64,000 bases of DNA, taken from assembly GCA_963989385.1 (NCBI GenBank), contig OZ022506.1, forward strand, positions 63,313,434 through 63,377,433, read 5' to 3'. This stretch comes from Ctena decussata. Lineage: Eukaryota; Mollusca; Bivalvia; Lucinida; Lucinidae. A model generated the notes under the pieces. The model did no database searches and had not been told where the DNA came from. It saw nothing but the letters and a program-made list of their open reading frames with translations. Made by a program: the position numbers and the translations under genes. Positions 24,301 to 36,300 of this stretch are shown piece after piece. Position 1 is the stretch's first letter. Every line of letters starts with the position of its first letter.

Positions 24301-27300
24301 ATAACAGGTACTACTGTCGTCGGCAACATAATCTTTAGTAAGGTTTTTGCATTCACCTCAATTTTGCATCTATGCACAAACAGGTGAGACGCCACATTCT
24401 GCGGTTCCAATCTTCCTTCAAATTCTATCGTTCTCAATTCATTGTTTTATTGTTCACACTTTTAAATCATTCTTCACACTTTATCCTTCACTCTTAATAC
24501 GTCACAGTTCATAATTCAAAGCTAATATGTCTAAGTTTACACTTCGTATTTCATTGTTCACACTACCTAGTGTGTACTTCAAAATTCAGACTTCACAGTT
24601 TATATATCATATACTTCACATTACCTTTATGCATCATACTTCACATTACCCGCTTCACTCTTCATACTTTACAGTTCGCGAGTTCAATTAAGTCATACCT
24701 CCCATTTCATACTTCACAATTCAGACTTCACAGTTAGTACTTCACAGTTAATACGTCAAGTTCATACTTCAGACCTTTAGCCCCAGATTTCATAATAAAA
24801 ATTAAATTCACACTTCATCGCTTCTACTTCTAAATTCTTACCATACAAATCATACTTCACACTTCATACTTGTAATTTACACTTCATACTTTACACTTCA
24901 CAGCTCCTGCTTTACAGTTCATTATTCATACTTTGTAGCTCATAAGTCATTTCACAATTATAGTTCAGCATAGACAAAGCCACGTGAATGAAGGCAGGAA
25001 ACTGTAAACTTTGAATTGAGAAGTGTGTAGTACGAACCATAAAGCTTGAAGTTTGAACTGTGAAACGTGAAGTATGAGCTATGAAGTGTACTTATAAACT
25101 ATTAAGTGTAAAGTATAAAGTTTGAAGTTAGAAGTATGAAATGTGAAGCATTATCTGTGAACAGTGTAGTATTAATGGTGAAATGTGTGAAGAATAACCT
25201 GCAAAATATGAACTATGAAGGGTGAGGTATGAAATGTAAAGTTTGAATATGTACTGTGAAGAATAAAGTGCGTACTGTGACTTATGGAAAATTAACTATG
25301 TAACATGTATATATTGTGAAGTATGGAGTCTGAACTTAAGGTAGTTGAATACTAAATAAGAATATTGGTGGGGCATTCAAACCACTTTACCAGCCTAATA
25401 ACCCACAGGGCTGTAAAACATTTGGATAAGAAAAAAATATTTTTACCGTTTTGTTTTCCAAAAAATCAAAATTTTGTATTGCTACATACTTTTTTGTACA
25501 CAGTTTCAATTTAAATTCAGAGTTCTAGCAAATGAATGCCATTTCTATTCTGTGATTCATATAATCTATACTATAGGATGTTTAAAACAAACTGGTAAAA
25601 AACAGAATGCAATTATCTTGATAATAAGTATTTGTTACATTTTCTTAAAAATGCAAGAAAATTTAATTTTATGGTAAAAGTCATGAAAAATACACTTGAT
25701 CGATGGGGCATGCTCATGCATATCATTTCAGAAAACCTTGCATTGTATGTTACAGAATAAGACAAAAATACAAAATTTTCACCGTTTCGTTTCCTTGCAA
25801 AACAATGTCTAAGTTAAAAATACCCCAAAACCTGAGAAACCCAAATAAACAGACAACCCCCATTCCGCACCTGCTGCAACCAAAGTCGGCCCTCGCCCTA
25901 CTATTTCTTCTCCTGTTATTTTGGTTCTACCATAAAGTAATGCCACCAAAATGTTCAGACGGAATGGTAAATCAGAAACGTTCCTAAGGAGCAGTCTGAT
26001 CTCAGTTTCCACTATTTGTACAAACCTATCTGCTCAAAAACTTAGGATCTTTACGGTAGTTAGTGTCATTGTATTGGTAGCATACCACCAATTATTTCAC
26101 ATAGGCAACAGAAATAACGTTTAAGCTAGTCACTAGAAAACCCAATAAAATACCGCATTTTAAAGAACGACTCTAGTCGATGGTTTAAAGAAGAAAAAGC
26201 ACATGGTTCCTGCTCTGGAGGCCGCTATTTCAACTGGAACACGTAACTCCAGCGTGTGCAGTAAATTTGGCGCGTCAGTTTAGTACTGGGTAAAGTTATA
26301 AAACTGTATGATACTTCAGTAGTCTACAGCAAAAATGTAAATGTTGCCATCTAATATTTTTCATCTAGGTCTGTTATTTTATTTAATGATTGTTTACATT
26401 ATTTACCTGCCTAATGGTGGCCATTCTTACTCACCCCACCATCTAATATTTTTCATCTAGGTCTGTTATTTTATTTAATGATTGTTAACATTAGTTACCT
26501 GACTAATGTGGTGGCCATTCTTACCATTCTCTTCCTGACTGAAGCGTTTCCCCTAAAGAGGTGGTTCATGAATAATTAGTGGTAAGCTACCCCAAGTTGA
26601 GCGAACAATAACTCTGTTTTGTTTGGACAAAAGCAATACAGAGTTCTCCTGTAATCGTCTACCTTAAGTATGAACTGTAAAGTATAATATGTGAAGGATT
26701 GTGCATGAACTATCAAGTATGAACTGTGAAGTATGAATAGTAAAAACCTGTGAAGTGTGACCCTATGAATTCATAGGTAAAAACTAATTAACTGTGAACT
26801 ATGAAGCATGAAGAAAGAACTATCAGTTATGAAGGATCAACTGTGAAAAGTAAAGTATGAACTATTAAGTCCGAAGTGTGTAATGTCACTTCCCTTTGTC
26901 TTATATATTTAAAATAACCTAATATTAAACTAAGACGTATGAATTGTGAGGTATGAAGTGTAGAGAGTAAATAATGAAATTTGAACTGTGAATTGCGAAG
27001 TTAGCACTTGTCTCTCGTAGTATTCAGATGTCATGTTGATGATAATCAGTTTATTGCAAAAATCGATGCACTTAAACCAGATACATGTATTGTAAACCTT
27101 GATCAGACGCCTCGTGACCGGGTTAATTCTGACTGCATTTACCATGGTGCATTTAATGGAATGCTAAATATACATGGATTCGCCTCAAATGCATAAAATA
27201 TCTGATGAAAGAAACGATCCAGAATACAACATTTAAGATCTTGCTGTTTAACGTTTCTTGCTACCAAGAACTGCACGCCTGTTGAGCAACTATAAAATAG

Positions 27301-30300
27301 AGTATCGCTCTCTTTTCTGTTTATTTTTCTGCGTTACTTGCACATACTGAAGTTGGTATTTGCTTGTATGTTGCTTATTGAATAAGTGGATGGGGCCCAA
27401 CAGGATTCATGATAAAAATTTCAAGCTCTCTATCGTACATATTCAGGAAGGAATATTTTGTCGTACATATTAGCTAGACCTTTTTCATACATGTACATAC
27501 AAGGAAGGGAGATCTTTACCATGCTTCTAAGGCAAGGCAAATACTGTCATACATATTGCAAAGAGAGATCTGTTTTTTTTATTGATTTGATGCTTAACGT
27601 CCTCAGTAAACAGCTATGGTCATGTCGGGACGGTCAGTTAACCTAACCACACTATTCCTGGGCAGGTTTTGACCTCTTAATCACTTAACCAGTACTAAGT
27701 GCACATACTTTCGCCAGTAACTGACAACTGCTCTTCTTGAATCAGCGTAAGGAGAAACGAAAGTATGTGGCCAGACCGGGTTTCGAACCCAGGACCTCTG
27801 ACTTATGAGTCAGGTGCCCTTCCGATTGCACCACGCGGTCCGGCAAGAGAGATCTGTCGGACGTATACGGAAGGAAGGTCTTTATCGTACATATAAGGAA
27901 GGGAGCTCTTTGTCGTACATATAAAGAAGGGAGATCTTTGTCGTACATATAAAGAATAGAAATCTTTGGAAATAGATAACAGGAATGGAGATCTTTGTCG
28001 TACATATAAGGAAGAGACATCTTAGTCACATACATAGAGACAAGAAATCTTGTATATGTATATGAAATCTGTGTCGTTCATATAAAGAAGGCACTAAGTG
28101 AAGCAATGGTATTTGATAAACTTGAAATATTGGAAAATATAATACTCTTCCGAATTTATTAATGTTGGAACAGAATAGTCTTTGGTGAGACTAAATATAA
28201 CTGATATCATTTTCACCATTGGGCATTGCCATCCATTTTACTATTGGGCAAAGGAATCAATTTTACCATTGGGAATAGTCTTAGATTGACTTCGTTTCGA
28301 CGTTGATAATCATAGTTTGTTATTTTCGTTTGCTTGTTTGACAATCTCCTTTCGAAATGTTCAGTAAAGACTTGCAAAATTAACGGATAACCAATAACGG
28401 ATATATTCTGACATCAATTATTCCACTAATCTTGACTCATATGACGTATGTCTCGCTAACTAATTAATTGAGCCGCGACACGAGAGAACCAACAAAGTGG
28501 TTGTTTGTCCATCGCAGATTAGCTTGCGCATCCTCCCAGTCTGATCATAGTCTTCGCTATCCACATGGAGGTAGCTTACACCATTATCTACCTTTTTGAG
28601 CGCTAAGGTAATAGAGTCTGATTAGACTGGATGGATGCCCAGGCGGATCTGGGTCTGCTCCTCTTTGCGCACAACCACTTTGTTGGTTTTCTCGTGTCGT
28701 GGATCAATTGTTGTTTGATTGCCGTGCCATAAGAGCTGAATATAATTGTTATAATTTTGATTTCTTGCTTTCTTTTTTTTTTGGCTCACGATATCTAAAA
28801 AAAAAGAAAATAATATTAAAATTGATTTGCAAATTTTATATGTCAGGTCGATGTGTTTTAGGTACGACTACGATGATCCAGATTTTCAAATGGTTCGCAA
28901 CATGACTAACATGGTGTTAAGTGGACAGGGACCTGCCAGTCCTGTTAACTTCTTTCCAGCCTGGATGGTAAAATTGTTTTCAAGACAGGTACCACAATAC
29001 TGCAAAGTAAACGCCTTTTATCTCCAGCTAGACTGCCAATCGCAAAAATATGTCATAAAAAATTCTGTGCTTAGGTTTCTTTTATGCCCGACTGGAATAG
29101 TTTTAAACATATCGTGTTATAATGTTAAAATGTCAGCATTGGAATATCAGTGTTGTAATTAAAAGTCATGTCTGCACATTTATTTTTTTACTCAGTCTTT
29201 TCATGCTCCCTCACTCGTCATTTTTCTTTTTCATTCAGTCCTTTTAGTCTTTTCAGTCAGTCTCTCATTTCGACTTTTCAGTCTTCCATCCAGTCCTTTC
29301 CGTCTTTCTTAAGGTTACACTTGAAAGAAATTCTAAAACAAGTTACTCTAGCCCTTTGGCATAAGAAACCGTATCAGCGCTTTTCTACTTGAGTGTGTGT
29401 ACATTACTTATAATGTTTTTGTACGCTATATATTTAGCAATTATTATTTTAGTTTTCTATGAGTGTTCTTGTCCAATTTTCCAAACGAGGTTCCCCAGCA
29501 TGCTCACCAGAACGAATCCATGGTTCCACACAACTGGCATCGAGTCATCCTGTCGCTGTTCTCTCCAATTCGAAGAGGAGTTCCTTGCTCGGGTGAAATA
29601 AATATCGAACAAAACTGAATTAGGATGCACACGTATTTTGGACATATGATTTCACGACAAGAGAGGAATTATCGTTTCAGTTCGATATATTTTCAATTGG
29701 TGGTCTTCAATCTCATTAACTGTGTTTCTTTGGACTGTTTCTTTTTCTTTTTTCTTAGCTGTAATGCCCCAAAACGAGTGTGTGTCGCGTATCAGAATAG
29801 TCGCTCTTCCTGACTTTGTTTCAGAGTCACATCCCTTTAATTAGTGTTTTAGGATTTGCTTTGTATTCTTATAGTATTAACACCACGACTTCGTACACGT
29901 TTGAAAAATATCTGGATGAAACTTTATAGTTATAGGTGCGATATCAACACGGTATGTTGCATATATTCGATTTTTTCACCTATTGGACGAGAATATCCTT
30001 TTCTAGAGCTGTCTGACAGCCGGCCTACTGTCTCAACCTAGGCTCTAAAAGTCGTCTAAAATGCCAATCATTGCTTAATATATAGCCCAGTTTTTTTTTG
30101 GTTGCTTTCTTTTAAATTTAACAACTCCACTTTCTACTTGTCATGTTAATTACATGCAGAATATAAAATTGAAAGCCAGTGATGTACAGTAAATGTCACT
30201 TTAAATTCCTGATAAGCTATCAAACCTGTATGAAATGCATGCACAAAGTAAAAGTAACATTATGGAACTATCAATAGAAATTAGTTGGAAGTATAAAGTA

Positions 30301-33300
30301 ATGGTTTGAATAAATGGTTAAGCCTTGGGTTGATTTTCCCGTTTACTAAATATAATGGGTGAGATAAAAAATAAATGATGGGATTGAGGCCGAGACAAGG
30401 AAATCTAAGGCTCGTTTAGATTATCTAAGTCTTATGCTCGGCAAGCCTCGGATAAGACTAAATAATCTGGAAACTAGCCTGAGATTTCCTTGTCTCGTCC
30501 TCAATCCCATCATAGATTCTATTATTTACCTCGGCAAGCCTGGGAAAATACTAAATAATCTGAAAACTAGCCTGAGATTATCTTGTCTCGGCCTCAATCC
30601 CATCATAGATTCTATTATTCACCAACACAAATGATCGCTCTCTCATATTTAGTATTTTGAGATATTGTTTATCAAGTGAGGGAAAATGGCTTCGCACTCT
30701 TTTTCAACTTTTCAAAAGTATTGATAAAACCAAACACCTTGCATAGCCATCAACCTTGACATTTTCTGGAAGCAGGAGCAAGTTCTTTCATTTAATTAGA
30801 CCTATTTTCGACAGGGATTCCTTCTCAGGGAAGTACACAGGGCATAACAGTAGCCGTTCCCCTTCGTAGAAACAACTCTCATATATAGATTGTATCCATA
30901 AACCTTATTGTCAGATCGAAATTGAGGTTCGCTGATGCGTCCTAAGGAGATAGCTAGTCTTGCTCGAAGCAGAAGTACTTTAAAACACATTTATTTGGCG
31001 GTAACTTAATTTTGGCGATATTGGCGGTAAAGACAACGAGCGCCAAATTATTAAGCCAGTATTTAACTTTAAATTAATTTACATATTGTTAAAAAGGAGT
31101 TCAGATAGCAAGAAGTACCTGATAAATATCTGAAACATTTTTCTACACCGTTCCATTAAAATAAATATTCTTTTACATCCCATTAGAATCGCCTCTAGGA
31201 GGCGATTCTAATAGATGCCACAATTTATATTTAATAGAAAAGTCAGAAAAATTGTTACTTATTCACATCGACGTACCTTTATTATCTTAGTGGAGCGGTG
31301 GTATATCTTGATCGCCAAAATTAATCTGCGCCAATAAATTATTTTCAGTAAACCGCGAAATTTCGATACCGCATATATTAAGTGTTTTACTCTTTTTGTT
31401 TTTGTGTTTGTTAATATCTCCAAAGTCCATTAAATTCAATATTGAAATCTTTGAAAATTATAAATTTTTGTTCCTTAATTCAGGTGTACAAAAACGATCT
31501 TTCCTTACTTCAGGTGTACAATAACGATATTTCCTTAATTCAGGTGTACAAAAACGATCTGAAGCGAGCAGAAGGGCTTGAAATAAATAAAGCGTTTATT
31601 TTGGAGAGAATCAAAGAACACGAGGACACATATGATGAAAACAACATTCGTGACTTTGTGGATCTTTACATCCGCAGTTCCAGAGACAACGAGGAAGAGA
31701 CAAAGGAAATACTTACAAGTAAACTTGTCAAAATAAGTAGAACCCCGTGTCATTATTTAGCAGAGGATCAATGATTTTTTGTCAAATAAACCGCATATTA
31801 CCGAAAGAAAACAAATTACTGAAATTCCAACTCAGCTGAAGTTGTACAGCAGCATCTTGGATGCAACTTTACAGTCGGGTGTATGGGTATGTTGAAATAA
31901 AAAACAAAACTACTTGTTGCCAGAACTGGTTATCTTTATGTTTGCGGTTACATTCTAGGTTGGAACTTGCCGATTCATCCATCTTTATTATCGAATTAGA
32001 ACGTTTGAAAAAAAAAAGTTTTCTGAGGGCCAAATATGGGCCTTATCATACCTGTACCAGGTTCTTTACAAACCGGGAGACTGGTATCAGTTTTTAGCTC
32101 ACCTGAGCCTGCAGCTCCGGAGGAGCTTAACGGATATGCATGCTCCGTCGTCCGTCATACGGCGTCCACCGTCCGTCTGTCGTCCGCCCGTCAACATTTT
32201 CTAACAACTTCTCCTCTGAAACCACTGGGCCTATTGTAACCAAATTTCATATACATGTATAGTCTCTAGAGAAAGGGGCAACAAAAATTTATTCAAATGG
32301 GACTTGGTCACATGACTAGAATGGCCGCCATGTCCATATATGGTAAAAAAATCCCTAAAAATCTTCTTCTGCAGAACCAATGGGCCGATGACCTTGAAAC
32401 TGCCAGGATTGTTCAAAATATGACTTTGGGTTGACCTTGACTATTTTACGGCAAGGCTTAGGAGTAAAAGAGTCAAGGTCGTTCTTTGACCTTTGACCCA
32501 TGTCTCTCATGTTTTGACTTTTTCTAACATCTCCTCAAAAGCCACTTGGCATATTGTAACCAAAAGAGCTTCCAGGGGCTGAGGGAACGGAAATTTGTTC
32601 AAACGGACCAGGTCACATGATTAACTTGGCCGCCATGCCCATATATGGTTAAAACCTTCAAAATCTTTTTCTGCAGAACCAAATACCCGAAGGCTTTGAA
32701 ACTTGATATGTAGCATTTGGTACTTGAGTATTACCAAGATTCTTCAAATGAGGCCTTGGGTCGACGTGAACCTTTTTTACGGCAAGGTAAAGTATGGGAA
32801 AATGCTAGAACATATTAAGATATCATGGCAAATTAAGAAAATTTTGGCCTAAAGTTGGTATATACAGTCGTGCTAGTTAGTTCATGAAGATTTCTGGGTA
32901 CAAAAGGTCAAGGTCATTCTCTGACACCTGCCGCATGTCTCTCATATTTCGACACTGGTCCAATTGTAGCCAAATTTCATTCAAAGCCTTCAGAGGCTGA
33001 GGGAACGAAAATTCGTTCAAACGGTCCAGGTCACGTAACCAGCATGGCCGCCACGCCCATATATGGTAAAAATCTTATTCTCCAGAACCAATCGGCCAAT
33101 GGCCTTGAAACTTGGTATGTAGCATTGCATATGCGAGTACTACTCCGATTCTTCTAATGATGACCTTTGGACGACCCTGACCCTCTTTACAGCAAGGTCA
33201 AATATGGGAAAATGTGGAACATAAGATTTCAGGAAAAGTTTTGAGGGCTTTGGCAAAAAATATGGTAAAGACAGTCATCTGAATGAGTATATGAAGATAT

Positions 33301-36300
33301 AAGTACAAGTGGTCAAGGTCATGCTTTGACCTTTGACCCAGTTCTCTCGTATTTTGGCAATTGCAAACACTTCAACAAAAGCTACTGTGCCAATTGTAGG
33401 CAAAGTTCATATAGAGCCTCCAGGGGCTGAGGAAAAGAACATTTATTCACTTATTAATATATTCAGGTGAGCGATTCAGGGCCTCATGGCCCTCTTGTTG
33501 GTGTTCGCATGTATGTTGTGAAACCTTACGTAACGCGGCTATGAATGCGTAAACTGGCATGTCAGTAATTTTGACTGCTATTATTTCCATTGCCAACCTT
33601 ATTTCTAACGCCATTTTCGTCACTAATTTCAGAAGGTAACATGCTGCGTGTGATTCAAGATTTGTTTGTAGGCGGCTTCGAAACAACATCTACAACCCTT
33701 GACTGGGCTCTGCTATTCATGATCGAATATCCGGATGTACAGAGGAAATGTCAACATGAAATAGAACAGGCTAGTTGAATGTGCCGTGCATTTTCAAGTT
33801 GTGTAATTCCATAAAAATTGCCTACGAGTACACGCCTGCTGTCACTAGAGTCATGGTATCACGCCTTATTCGTGCACAAGTCGATACGTTTCAGGAAATT
33901 AAAATTGCAAACTTTTGCAGTTCTAGCTTTTGCAATGGATTGCAAAGCACGTTAAGGCATTCGACTTATATGCATGTAAAGCCCATAGGTACACAAAGGA
34001 CTTCTATGCTTAAGGCGAGGATTTTCCCCACTAGACCGGCAAGACAGGTCCGAATTTTCAAAGGTATAAAGTGTGCAAACTTTTCTAAGCAAGCTTCCAC
34101 AAATATGTAAACCGTATGAAATCAGATCATTTGTGATACAGACCCAAAGACATGGGGAGATAATCCAGGCTAACCCTTCCTACCCTAAATTCTAGGTTTT
34201 CGCATACCTCATTTTTGAGGTTATAAAAATATTGAAATCAGTCGTTCATTCCATAAATTTTGGTCATAAATGCATGGTAAATAAACGCATATCACAATAC
34301 AAAGCAATGATTTTCTTCTTCTTACGCCTGATTGGCATTTAAATTTGCAAAACCACAGTTATACTTCCGGTCAAAGCGGCCAGAAGAGAACGCTTTACTA
34401 TAGCTAAAATACAAGGTCTTCTCTCTCTCCCCCCCCCCCTTCACCCGTGACCGAGCATTTCCTTCATGCAGCAGACTTATGCGGTGCAAGTACGCAATAT
34501 ATATGAATGGGAAGCTGGGTCACAGGGGGGGGGGGGGCGGGACGATACTCAGTAAGTCAAAGAAGAAAAATGGTCAGCAGTAGCACTGTGATCCTCAAGG
34601 ATATATTGTATACCATGACCTTCAAATGAGGTCACAACACATTCATATAGGCAAAACTATCCATTGTTGTCTGTTATGTAAGTAATGTAAGTCACAAAAG
34701 GGTGAAATGTATGCAATAAATCATTATCTAAACGATCAGTTTCAGGATAATTTACAATTAATCTCAACGATGACGTCAACGTCAGCGTATGTTTAACGTA
34801 CTTTACATAGACACAAACACATTAAATTTCATTTGTCATGCAAGTTACATGTCATAGTCATAAATTCAAAGCAAAAGTCAGTGATTCGTATAACTTTGTA
34901 ATCATGGGGAAAATTCACGCCTGAAGCATAGACGTCCTTTCATCCTTGTAACATATAAGCCAAAGCGATAATTCGGGCCATCTTAAGGACTTTTATTATA
35001 ATTCGAACATGTTTTATAAGTTAAGAAAATAAAGGCAAAGGTAAAGGTTTCCCATGAAATGCAAGAAAGGTATGGAAAATGCCAAACAAATTTTTTTAGA
35101 TAAAAAGGACCTTTGAGATATCAGTGCTTGAGACAACTAGAGTCACATGTATGTGTATGTTTTTATTCAAGGTCATAGGAAATAAGCCAATACAGTACGC
35201 CGACAGAATAAAACTTCCTTACGTTGATGCCACAGTAATGGAGATTCAGAGACTGGCCAATATTAGTAAGTCTATATGAAATGCGACACGACAAAACGAA
35301 CAACGTGAAATGTGCGCCTAGCGTAGACTCTGATTAGCCTGGGCATTCCCACAGAGTCTTAGCTGTGTGATTAAAGGGTAGCTATGGGTCTCAGCTAACT
35401 CCATGCGGACAGCGAAGACTCTGATCAGACTGGACGGATGCCCAGACTGATCTGAGTTTTTGCCTGGCGCACATGCCACTTTGTTTGTTTTTTCGTGTCG
35501 CGGCTTATATTGCATATTACGCATATCAATGAGAGCACTAATTATTTATTTAGCTTTTAACAGTTTAGCACAAATCAATCAGATGAACTGCAGAATTCCG
35601 GATTCTTGCTTATATTGCAAGAAGCTAATCCGCATCCTTCATTCTAGTAAATTATTTTTATAATTAAAATCTCAGAGAGTTCCTTCAAGAGCAGAGCACA
35701 CATTCAAAAGAAGGAACATGGGCCGTACTTCGAAGATCAGCTATTCAAGCCTCATCAGTGACCCTGACAATATCTGTCTACGAAAGCCAGAGAAAAGCAT
35801 ACTGTAATTTCTTGATTTTAATCAGACAGTCAGAAATAAGAAATGATGAGAAAGGTAGGCATTAGACCATAAATAAATTTGAATTTGAGCAACGTTGGAA
35901 TACATAGATATGGGTCTTCATATCAGTAAAAATCATAAGCCTGGCCGAAAATGTTCAAAATGTTATTCTCGTGTTTGTTTGTTGGTTTTTTTTGTTTGTT
36001 TTTTTGTCTTTGTTTTGTTTTCATTTGTTTTAGTATAAAGAATATCTTGGTATCAATTCCCTCCTCTTCCTTTTTTTTATTTCAGTACCTTTATCGGTGC
36101 CTCACACAACAATGAAATCCACAGAAATTCAAGGTTACAAAGTTCCCCAGGGAGTGGTAGTAATACCACTTCTTTATTCTATCAGCCATGATCGAAAGTA
36201 TTGGACGGATCCAGAAATGTTTAATCCAGAAAGGTTTATTGATGAGAAAGGCCAGATAGTGAGACATGACGCTTTTCTTCCTTTCTCTTTAGGTGAGTGT

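Noticed and set aside
31442..31543. Reading the exon 4 frame upstream as ordinary coding sequence
   Set aside because: It is the tandem acceptor repeat plus intron; gene C aligns only from 31544. Kept as possible alternative exon extension.
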